The notes beneath the pieces are model-generated. The model did not search any database. It was given only the letters and a program-made list of their open reading frames with translations, and was not told where the DNA came from. This document shows, in pieces, positions 47,116 through 55,164 of a stretch of 64,000 nt of DNA. Position 1 is the first letter of the stretch. Each line of letters begins with the position of its first letter. The stretch comes from Candidatus Azobacteroides sp. Lineage in GTDB: Bacteria; Bacteroidota; Bacteroidia; Bacteroidales; WRGA01. The stretch spans positions 64,385-128,384 of the forward strand of contig JAJQEC010000066.1 of NCBI GenBank assembly GCA_021201815.1, in the 5' to 3' direction. The position numbers were made by a program, and so were the translations under genes.

Positions 47116-47160
47116 GGTGGGCATTGACGGATTTAAACCTCCATCTCTCTGTTTGTAAGT
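47116..47160 (-). pseudogene. Decayed 3' half of a tRNA-Val (UAC)
   Basis: Read on the minus strand, the segment has CTTACAAACAGAGAG (anticodon TAC and its 3' stem side), then GGTTTAAATCCGTCA (T-arm, consensus GGTTCRAATC) and CCCACC at the end (47116-47121). This follows a Bacteroidota tRNA-Val(UAC) from the anticodon loop to the 3' end with several changes. The 5' half (acceptor, D-arm) is missing. Such 3' fragments are typical footprints of integration at tRNA genes. Confidence 0.6.
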
Positions 47161-47252
47161 CGCAACTTGGTTGTTTTCAATGAGTCACATTGGTTTTGAT
47201 ACAGAAATACCAACCGATAATTCGAATAATAACTTTTAATGCATCCTCCCTG

Positions 47253-48425
47253 TTATATCCGTATATTAGTTCCTGCTTTTTTTATTAATAATGTCAGACA
47301 GATACACAGAAAAGGAATAAACAGGCAATGGATTATTTCACAGGAATACATAAAAGAAGTTCCGGAAAGAAAGGACAGAGCAAACAGAAAACATGTGTTT
47401 ACCAGCAAAAAGACGAAGTAACAGGTCAAGGGAACCATTCCTACCTTCTCTACATAATAAAACCAGCTTCCCTGTTTTCTGATCTCCACCAGCCAATATA
47501 TAAAGGTATACAGCAGGATAGAAAAAGCAGCGCTGTAAAACAACCAGCAAGGAACAATCCGTATTTTACATGTAATCCAGAACTGATGGGAAAGAAAACC
47601 GGCAAAAAAGAAAAGGAGCGCGACAGCAAGAGAAAGAAATAATTTATCTTTCACGGATATCAGCTCATTGGATTTACCGTACAAAAGAGCAAATAACACT
47701 CCCAGCATAGCCAACAGAGGGAAGGAGCCATTTCCCGGCAATATATTATTAAATATGCCCAGGCTATTATTAATACCTGTTATACAAATAATAAGAAGCA
47801 GAACAATCCATAAAACAGAAAGAATATACCTCCGGAAAGTAAAAAGATAAAAAGCAGCTACGATAAAATAGGTTAGCCCTATTATGCCTAGAGGTCCAAC
47901 CGGAAATAAGCTGATGCTTCCTGTAAATGTGTATTTTCCCCATACGAGCAGACACAATATGAGTGCACCTCCTATCCTGAAAAGGATATTTGTTATCCCT
48001 TTTTTCCCGGAAGGAGCAGCCCAGAGAAGAAAGAAACCCACCATCATCCCGGCAACCTGCCATACATATCTGCTATCTATCTTATTTTCAGCAGAAACAA
48101 GGACTACAGATAGACAAACTCCCATCAGAACCAATGAAGAAGAACGGAAAAGAATGTGAAGAAAAATTGTTTTATACGCCTGGCCTTCCTGCAGGCGGGA
48201 TTTTATGGAATAAGGAACAGCCATTCCTATTATAAACAAAAAAGAAGGAAGAATAACATCGATAAATCCCATTATGTCCGGGTCCCACTTTGCATGCCCT
48301 GTCCATTGCGGTAACTCGATCGTGTATCCCATGCATTTTACAATAAGCAGGCAACAGAGAAGAATTCCTTTATAGATATGGATGGATACAATCCGTGGCG
48401 ATGGTATTACAACAGGAGAAGTCAT
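47253..48425 (-). CDS. HGSNAT/DUF5009-like membrane acyltransferase
   Basis: The 390-residue integral membrane protein has about ten helices. The start PRIVSIHIYKGILLCCLLIV corresponds to the RxxSxDxxRG opening of heparan-alpha-glucosaminide N-acetyltransferase-like proteins (DUF5009/YeiB group). GFIDVILPSFLFIIGMAVPYS corresponds to the conserved DxVFPxFLFIxGxxxP block. The Asp-Arg pair of the opening is changed here (HIYK), so the protein may be divergent. Family members transfer acetyl groups across the membrane to sugars. It lies downstream of PUL 2 with a 286-bp gap and is probably a separate unit. Confidence 0.75.
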   Translation of the reverse strand: MTSPVVIPSPRIVSIHIYKGILLCCLLIVKCMGYTIELPQWTGHAKWDPDIMGFIDVILPSFLFIIGMAVPYSIKSRLQEGQAYKTIFLHILFRSSSLVLMGVCLSVVLVSAENKIDSRYVWQVAGMMVGFFLLWAAPSGKKGITNILFRIGGALILCLLVWGKYTFTGSISLFPVGPLGIIGLTYFIVAAFYLFTFRRYILSVLWIVLLLIICITGINNSLGIFNNILPGNGSFPLLAMLGVLFALLYGKSNELISVKDKLFLSLAVALLFFFAGFLSHQFWITCKIRIVPCWLFYSAAFSILLYTFIYWLVEIRKQGSWFYYVEKVGMVPLTCYFVFLLVNTCFLFALSFLSGTSFMYSCEIIHCLFIPFLCICLTLLIKKAGTNIRI

Positions 48426-48502
48426 AGGAAATACTTTTAAAGGTAAGAAGTAAAAGGTAAAAAGAGGAATTATTTAAATTTATCGCCATGCTTTTTATGG
48501 AA

Positions 48503-48537
48503 AGAGCAGCAACCTACAGGGAAGCTGCTCTTTTTTT
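48503..48537. terminator. Terminator-like hairpin downstream of PUL 2
   Basis: AGAGCAGC (48503-48510) pairs with GCTGCTCT (48524-48531), followed on the plus strand by a seven-T run. No plus-strand gene precedes it. On the minus strand a weaker TCTTTCC tail follows, so it may end PUL 2 transcription in an imperfect way. Confidence 0.5.
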
Positions 48538-48560
48538 AAGTAAAATGTATGTTGTCTTAA

Positions 48561-48704
48561 TCTCTCTTTTTCCGACAGGAAATATATTCTCCTAAAGCTA
48601 TTCTTTTTCCCTATTGAAAAACCAACTTACCAATTAACTTTCTTTCCGGTTTTTCCGGCATTTATATAAAGAAATAATATACTTTCCTGTCAGAAAAGAG
48701 AGAC
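48561..48704. repeat. Long imperfect inverted repeat flanking about 100 bp
   Basis: A 21-22-nt arm, TCTCTCTTTTTCCGACAGG continuing into AAA (48561-48582), recurs inverted at 48683-48704 (TTTCCTGTCAGAAAAGAGAG), with two or three mismatches. It ends 7 bp from the stop codon of the SGBP gene. It could be a 3' structure of the PUL 2 mRNA or a small non-autonomous element. Confidence 0.6.
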
Positions 48705-48711
48705 AGATAAC

Positions 48712-50106
48712 TTATTGTTTAGGAACAAGGAAATATTCCCATCCGGGAGCCCATTCCCCATCTCCTGTTACAATATAAAGACGCAAGCTGTTTTCAGTAA
48801 GTTCTGTAATTTCATATTTACCTTGTGTCATGATTTCCGGAGATAATCCATACATCGGAAAGATATCCGACATAATAAGGTAATTTTTACCATTCTCACT
48901 TACTATTTTCCAACCGGCATTTTCCGAAGGAGTATATTGAGTAGTCACAAAACTACCATCCGGATTTCCATCGGAGAACATGCCGGCCGTTGCTTCGTTC
49001 AGATACGAATCCCCGTTATTAGTAAGCACCGCTTTTCCTGAAGAGAAGAAAGTCAGTTCATCATCGTAAGCAGCTTCCGCCCCATCAGTAGCAGGTGAAA
49101 TATCCCACCATACGTCTCCGGTCAGGGCTTGTGTAAGCTGTATTCCATACGGGCTTTCCCGCAATACCCATGTTTTCCCGTTCACCGCATCTTTTCCGCC
49201 GGTCAGGGCAATTACCTCCGCCGGTTCTTCGGAAGAAAGGAAAAAATACCAGGCATTGCCATCATCGGAATAGTATCTCAGTTTTACTTCAGTCGCCGTA
49301 AACTCCATGATTTCATATTCTGCTCCATTCAGGTCTGCAGGAGCTATGGCATATCCCAGGAACCCTTTATGCACTACCAGATAGCTTTTCCCGTCTCTCG
49401 CCACGATCTCCCAGGTTGCATCCGAAGCGGGGGTATACAGGTTCGTTACAAATGACCCTGTGATATCGCCGTCATCAAACAGTCCTCCCAACGATTCATT
49501 CATAAACGTATCCCCATTATTGTTATAATAGAATGCACCGTTGGCCTGGATACTGTTCGGCCTGAATACAAACACATCATTCAGCAGCGCAGGTTCCCCG
49601 GAGATATCCCACCATTCCCCGGAGGAACCATTCACATCTCCCAGACCGGTACCGGCAGTAAGGGACCATTCTTTCCCTTCGGTATTATCTTTTCCGCCGG
49701 TCAACACATACTGGATACTTTCAGGATCATCTTCATATGCTTTCGGGTTATCTTCCGTGAAAGTGAGGGTGTAGGTCTTTGTTTTAATTTCCCCGTTCGG
49801 CGTATACACCCGGCATTCTGCTTCATACGTGCCTGCCAGTACGACATATTCGTGGGTACCGGACTTATCTGTGGTGGATTTTCCGTCACCGAAAAGAATT
49901 TCATACGTATATAAGTATTTATTCGGGTCTACGGTAAAATCCGATGTAAAATAATACGTAAACGGATCCTCTCCGGGTATCATCCGGAAGGAGAACTGGT
50001 CGTCAGGATAGCTGAAAAGGCTACCCACATCATACTTATCATCTTCACATGCAAACAGGCAGAGAGAGATAAGGGCAATGAGGACTGATTTTATATTATT
50101 TCTCAT
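48712..50106 (-). CDS. Surface glycan-binding lipoprotein (SGBP-like) with PKD domain and duplicated module (PUL 2)
   Basis: The 464-residue protein has a lipoprotein signal (LISLCLFACEDDKYDVG). A PKD-like domain follows at about 40-115 (TYEILFGDGKSTTDKSGTHEY, GTYEAECRVYTPNGE). Two copies of a ~160-residue module start LTGGKDNTEGKEWSL and LTGGKDAVNGKTWVL; each has WWDIS, NNGDxxxNE and YxxTPxxxxxWxIV landmarks. It is the third gene of the susC-susD unit, the usual place of SGBPs, which bind polysaccharide at the cell surface. The duplicated module is probably the glycan-binding part. Ligand unknown. Confidence 0.85.
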   Translation of the reverse strand: MRNNIKSVLIALISLCLFACEDDKYDVGSLFSYPDDQFSFRMIPGEDPFTYYFTSDFTVDPNKYLYTYEILFGDGKSTTDKSGTHEYVVLAGTYEAECRVYTPNGEIKTKTYTLTFTEDNPKAYEDDPESIQYVLTGGKDNTEGKEWSLTAGTGLGDVNGSSGEWWDISGEPALLNDVFVFRPNSIQANGAFYYNNNGDTFMNESLGGLFDDGDITGSFVTNLYTPASDATWEIVARDGKSYLVVHKGFLGYAIAPADLNGAEYEIMEFTATEVKLRYYSDDGNAWYFFLSSEEPAEVIALTGGKDAVNGKTWVLRESPYGIQLTQALTGDVWWDISPATDGAEAAYDDELTFFSSGKAVLTNNGDSYLNEATAGMFSDGNPDGSFVTTQYTPSENAGWKIVSENGKNYLIMSDIFPMYGLSPEIMTQGKYEITELTENSLRLYIVTGDGEWAPGWEYFLVPKQ

Positions 50107-50159
50107 AATTATTTTTTTTCGGTTATGATATTATCTTTTGTATTTTCCATATAGAGGAA

Positions 50160-51659
50160 TCAATAAGGATTTTGCTTCAACGTACCGGCCGCTTTATCAA
50201 TTTCACCCGATGGAATCGGAAGGTGTTTTTTAGTAGAAGTATATCCTTTTGAGCCCAATACCGATTCGGCCTTGCCGTAACGAACCAGGTCCCAGAAACG
50301 GTGTCCTTCCCCTACAAATTCAAGGCGGCGTTCCTGCAGCAGGTTATCCAACGACACGGTTACTGCCGGAGCCGTTCCCTGATAAGCACGGTTGCGTACC
50401 TTATCCAGATATCCCTGGGCTTCCGAAGTATTCCCTCCGGTACGAAGGATCAGTTCTGCCGCATTCAACAGGGTTTCTGCATACCGGAAGATACGGACAT
50501 TGTTATTGTAATTCATTTCAGGGTCTCCTAATGCCCCGGAATTTCCCCCTCTGCGAGGTAAATATTTTCTCAGGAAATAGCCTGTATCTTCATAACGGGG
50601 CGTGTAGCTTGCTCCCGTTTGGGCGGAATATTTTGCAAAATTTAAAATCCCGGTATCTTTCCGCTGGTCATTTTCATCATACAGATCATAGATTTCCTTT
50701 ACCACAGGAGAACCACCCCATCCTCCTTCAAAATCGGGAGACCCTTCCAGGGCATTGATCCCTATCAGGGCAGGATACACCGTTCCTCCGGTTGCCAGCG
50801 CGTTGTCCCATTCCCGGTCTCCTTTATTGCTGAAGTAGTTGATATCTCATATCGTTTCTTCACTCCATTCTGTTTCTTCTTCCCAGAGATCGGCAAAATC
50901 ATTTACCAGGTCATACTGACCGCTGCCGATAATTGTTTTCATATCTGTGAGTGCCTGTGTATAGCGGCTTTCGTCTTTCTGATAGAGGACGACTTTTGTC
51001 CGCAACATCATAGCCATTGCCTGTGTTACACGGCCATAGGTCCTGTTGTTGCCTTTCATGGCCAATACATTCATACCAATGGCCTCATCCAGGTCTTCCA
51101 TGACCTTTTCATATACTTCATCTGCGGCAATCTGTTCTACAAAGGAGCTCGGATTTATGGTATAATAAGGAACATTGCCCCAGAGCTTCCATAACCAGGA
51201 ATAGTAAAAAGCGCGCAAGACCAATGCCTCTGCCAGGATAGGCTGTTTTTTGTCTTCGCTTAATCCTTCCAGTTCCCGGGTTTTGTTGATGGCAATATTG
51301 GAACGGTTTACTCCGGAATACAGGACAGTCCACAAATCACTTAATGTCTTTTCGGGTGTTGCCCGGAAATCGGCCATAAGGTGCAGGATATCTATATCCG
51401 AATAATCCGCTCCTCCGACATGGATATCATCTGACATCGCATCACTCAGGAAATTAAACCCGGCGAACTGTCCCCAGGAATAATCGCACCACTGCAACGG
51501 ATCATAGGCAGCCACAAGGGCTTCCTGCAATTTTTCTTCCGATGAATAATAATCGCTTTCCATATCCTCTGTCGTAGGCTGTACATCAAGGAACGAATCA
51601 CTACAGGAAAATAATCCGGCGATGAATAATAAACTGAATAAAAACCTTATATTTTTCAT
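50160..51659 (-). pseudogene. SusD/RagB lipoprotein of PUL 2 interrupted by one in-frame TGA
   Basis: The 499-codon susD homologue starts at ATG 51657-51659 (a TTG two codons earlier is less likely) and has its lipobox at residue 19 (AGLFSCSDSFLDVQP). Codon 271 (50847-50849) is TGA between EEEWSEETI-type and DINYFSNKGDREWD sequence, most simply a former TGG. The frame then continues intact through NYNNNVRIFRYAETLLNAAE and LLQERRLEFVGEGHRFWDLV to the normal C-terminus (GTLKQNPY). Both halves keep SusD family conservation, so the change is recent or an artefact. SusD is needed by most SusC channels, so loss would disable uptake unless complemented. Confidence 0.92.
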
Positions 51660-51678
51660 TGTCAATGCTGTTTAATGG

Positions 51679-54600
51679 TTAAAATGAAAGATTTACTCCG
51701 ACAGAAATCGTACGTGCCTGAGGATACACTCCCCGGTCTACTCCCAGGGAAGTACCACCGGAAGAGATTTCGGGATCGAACCCACGGTATTTGGTGAAAG
51801 TAAGCAGGTTCTCTGCGGAAACATACACCCGCAACCGGTTGACAAATGCTTTTCTGGTAAGATGGTCAGGCAATGTGTATCCCAATTGGATATTTTTCAG
51901 GCGGAGAAACGATCCGTCCTGCACATACAGGTCGGAAGAAAGCCAGTTTTCATTTAGGTCTCCTTCCACTAAGCGCGGGATCGTATTGGAAGTTCCTTCT
52001 CCATGCCATCTGTCCAGCATATAAGAAGGCAGGTTGACATACGGCAGGTCCGTACGGCGTGTTCCGTCATAGATATCATTTCCGACTGTCGAATAGAACA
52101 TAGCATTCAAATCAAACCCCTTATATTCCAGTGAAATGTTAAAGCCAAAAATCCAGTCCGGTGTGCCTTTTCCTATTTTTGTACGGTCATCATCATCAAT
52201 TTTCCCATCATTATTCAGATCTACAAACCGCACATCTCCCGGTTGGGCATTGGGCTGTATAAGTTGGGAGACTCCTGTTTCCGGGTCTGTCCAGGTATAG
52301 GTATCAATTTCCTCCTGATTCTGGAAAATCCCGTTTGTTTTCTTTCCGTAGAAATAAGGGAACGGCTCTCCATTCTGCGCACGGGTAATGGTACCGACGT
52401 TTTTCAGGTCGTCATAGTTGGACCAGCCGTTTTCATTTCCTAAATCCAGCAGTTTATTTTTCAGGTACGTGGCGTTTGCACTCAGGTTTACCCTGAAATC
52501 ACTTACGTTAAACCGGTATCCGATTTCCATTTCCACCCCGGAATTTTTCATTTTTCCTACGTTTCCGATCGGACGGTTATCTCCTACATAATTAGGCAGC
52601 GGAACATCCATTAACATTCCGTTGGTTCTTTTGTCGTAATAATCGAAAGAGAAGGTCAGGGCATTATTCAGGAACCGTGCATCAAAACCGATATCCGTTT
52701 GTTGGGATTCTTCCCAGCGAAGATCCGCATTCGCAATCCCGTTGGGTTTTACTCCTGTGTTAATAATCATGTTTTCCCCTTTCCCGAAAGGATAATTGTT
52801 TCCCGAATTAATGGTGGTTGTATACCGGAAAGCATCGATATTCTCATTTCCGTTCTTTCCCCAGCTGGCACGTACTTTCAGCATGGTTAGCCAGTTGCGG
52901 GTACTTTCCATAAAGGCTTCGTTATGGATATTCCAACCGGCAGAAACAGAAGGGAAGGTAGCATAGAGGTTATTTTTACCGAAGTTGGAAGAGCCGTCGC
53001 GACGAACGGTAAATTCTCCCATATAGCGTTCATCATAATTGTAACTCAGCCGTCCGAATAATGAAGAGATCGCATGGTCAGCCGTTCTTGATCCCCATCC
53101 GTTCCGGTCTGCAGCCGTACCGGTCGCATAATCGATCCAGGCTTTATCCGGATTATTACTTGGCAGGTAATAGTTACTGGCCCCTATCGATTCCTCCCAG
53201 TTTTTAATAGCCGACTGTCCTAACAAAACAGCAAAAGAGTGCTTCTCAATTGTTTTATCGTAAGACAAGGTATTATCTACCTGCCAGGTCACTCCCCTGT
53301 ATTTATTCGCCCACACAGAAGAACGGGTACTATGGTTGGTGGTGCCTAAATAATATTCATGTCCCCAGCCATTGTTTCCCCAGAATGCCAGGTCGCTGCC
53401 GATGCTTGTCCTGAATTTCAGGTTGTCCCATATGCCCAGTTCCAGCCAGCCGTTCACGACAAATTTATCCGAATTATGCTTATCTCCCGGCAATGACATG
53501 GCAGCAAGAGGGTTGACAATCTCATTGTATTGGCTGTAATTACCGGGCACGGAATATACTCTTCCATCCTTACTCCGGACCCATCGTTCTTTTGTTACTT
53601 CTTCATCCGTTTTCGGATCCACATAGGTATTCAGGCCCTGGTAAAATGAATTCTGCAAATCCTCGTCGGTAGCATATACCGGAATAAGGGGAGAAAGTAA
53701 AAGTGCACTTCCCAGGGGAGAACCATATTCACTATTTGCTTCTACGCCTGTGGAAAGAATCCGGCTGTAAGAAAGGTTAGTCCCGATGGTAGCATGATGC
53801 AGGAAGTTCCGTTCTTTCTTTGCATCCATGATCTTATAGGTATTGTTGTTACGGATGCTCCAGCGTTCGTAATTCGAACGGTCGAAGTTTCCTCCTACGA
53901 TCCCGTCCTGACTGTAATACCCGAAGGAAAGGAAATAAGAAACCTTGTCATTTCCGCCATCGATGGAAACCTGATGGTTAATGACCGGTGCATTGCTGTT
54001 AAAGACTTCTTCCTGCCAGTCCGTATTTATGGTAGAAGAAAGGTCGTATGCGGGAGTTTTTCCGGAATTGATCGCCTGTTCATTCATCAGGATCTGGTAT
54101 TCCCGTGCGTTCAGCACAGATCTCTTTTTCCAGGCATTCTGCCAGCCATACGAAAAATCATAGCTGACAGATGTTTTCTTGTTGAAGGTTCCGCCTTTTG
54201 TAGTGACCAGGACTACTCCGTTGGCACCACGGGCACCATATACAGCTGCCGAAGCGGCATCTTTCAGTACTTCCACGCGCTCAATATCCTGCGGATTGAG
54301 GTAATCGATTCCTCCATTTACAATAAATCCGTCCACGATATAAAGTGGATCGCTGTTATTAATGGTCCCTGTTCCACGAATGCGTACCTTGGAACCGGCT
54401 CCCGGTTGTCCGGACTCCTGGAAAATAGTTACCCCTGCCGTCTGGCCTTTCAATACGTTATCGATACGGGTCGGATTCAGTTTAGACAAAGACTCTCCCG
54501 TCACACTTCCTATGGCAGCCGTTACCACACTTTTCTTCTGAACCCCATATCCTACGACCACCACTTCATTTAAAAGCTGGTTGTCATCCTGTAAGACAAT

Positions 54601-54870
54601 CCGGAAATCAGTCCTGTTTCCTACGGCTATTTCCTGAGACTGGTATCCGATATAAGAAACAGAAAGAATCGCATTTTCAGGTACGGAAAAAGAAAAGGCT
54701 CCCTCTATATCGGTCATGGTACCGGTCGTTGAGCCTTTTACTGCGATGGTTACACCCGGTAACGGTTCGTCGTCCGTACCACTTACGACAATTCCCTGAA
54801 TAGGAATATTCTGAGCAAACACAGAAAAGGTTCCAAGCAAAAAAAGAATAGTGAAAAGTTTCTTTTTCAT
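51679..54870 (-). CDS. SusC/RagA TonB-dependent transporter (PUL 2)
   Basis: The 1063-residue protein has a signal peptide (FTILFLLGTFSVFAQ), a carboxypeptidase-regulatory-like domain (IQGIVVSGTDDEPLPGVTIA), the TonB-box region LLNEVVVVGYGVQKKS, a plug (VLKGQTAGVTIF, IRIRGTGTI-like) and a barrel ending ISVGVNLSF. There is no STN domain, so it is not controlled by a FecR/ECF pair; hybrid two-component or other regulation is expected. It would import oligosaccharide made by the GH5 enzyme. The frame is intact although its partner susD is broken. It is 294 bp downstream of the previous gene; that gap holds a TTTACCTTTTACTTTTTACC-type low-complexity run and possibly a second promoter. Confidence 0.95.
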   Translation of the reverse strand: MKKKLFTILFLLGTFSVFAQNIPIQGIVVSGTDDEPLPGVTIAVKGSTTGTMTDIEGAFSFSVPENAILSVSYIGYQSQEIAVGNRTDFRIVLQDDNQLLNEVVVVGYGVQKKSVVTAAIGSVTGESLSKLNPTRIDNVLKGQTAGVTIFQESGQPGAGSKVRIRGTGTINNSDPLYIVDGFIVNGGIDYLNPQDIERVEVLKDAASAAVYGARGANGVVLVTTKGGTFNKKTSVSYDFSYGWQNAWKKRSVLNAREYQILMNEQAINSGKTPAYDLSSTINTDWQEEVFNSNAPVINHQVSIDGGNDKVSYFLSFGYYSQDGIVGGNFDRSNYERWSIRNNNTYKIMDAKKERNFLHHATIGTNLSYSRILSTGVEANSEYGSPLGSALLLSPLIPVYATDEDLQNSFYQGLNTYVDPKTDEEVTKERWVRSKDGRVYSVPGNYSQYNEIVNPLAAMSLPGDKHNSDKFVVNGWLELGIWDNLKFRTSIGSDLAFWGNNGWGHEYYLGTTNHSTRSSVWANKYRGVTWQVDNTLSYDKTIEKHSFAVLLGQSAIKNWEESIGASNYYLPSNNPDKAWIDYATGTAADRNGWGSRTADHAISSLFGRLSYNYDERYMGEFTVRRDGSSNFGKNNLYATFPSVSAGWNIHNEAFMESTRNWLTMLKVRASWGKNGNENIDAFRYTTTINSGNNYPFGKGENMIINTGVKPNGIANADLRWEESQQTDIGFDARFLNNALTFSFDYYDKRTNGMLMDVPLPNYVGDNRPIGNVGKMKNSGVEMEIGYRFNVSDFRVNLSANATYLKNKLLDLGNENGWSNYDDLKNVGTITRAQNGEPFPYFYGKKTNGIFQNQEEIDTYTWTDPETGVSQLIQPNAQPGDVRFVDLNNDGKIDDDDRTKIGKGTPDWIFGFNISLEYKGFDLNAMFYSTVGNDIYDGTRRTDLPYVNLPSYMLDRWHGEGTSNTIPRLVEGDLNENWLSSDLYVQDGSFLRLKNIQLGYTLPDHLTRKAFVNRLRVYVSAENLLTFTKYRGFDPEISSGGTSLGVDRGVYPQARTISVGVNLSF

Positions 54871-55164
54871 AAAAACATGAATTAAATATTAGATAATAAA
54901 ATGTGATCTTTTTCTTTACAGCGTGTAGAAAGAACCCAAGAGAAAGAATAACCAACCCGTATTCCCGTTGAAATTTGTTTTTATGGACAACACGATCAAG
55001 AGAAATGAAATAATGCAAAAAAGAATGGAATGCGTCCGTATGATTTCCACAAACTATTTTTCCTTTGTAATAGGGGTTGGTTGAGATAAGAGGCAAAAAG
55101 CAGCATGTAAAAGGCATGAGTTCCGCCCTTCTACCTTTTACCTTTTACTTTTTACCTCTTATTT

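Noticed and set aside
53794..54573. 259-codon plus-strand frame opposite SusC of PUL 2
   Set aside because: The minus-strand SusC motifs are unambiguous through this stretch. The opposite frame has shadow composition and no domain.
48440..55160. AGTAAAAGGTAAAA-type runs near 48440 and 55140 as ends of a mobile element around PUL 2
   Set aside because: They are low-complexity purine runs common in such genomes, without defined ends or target duplications.
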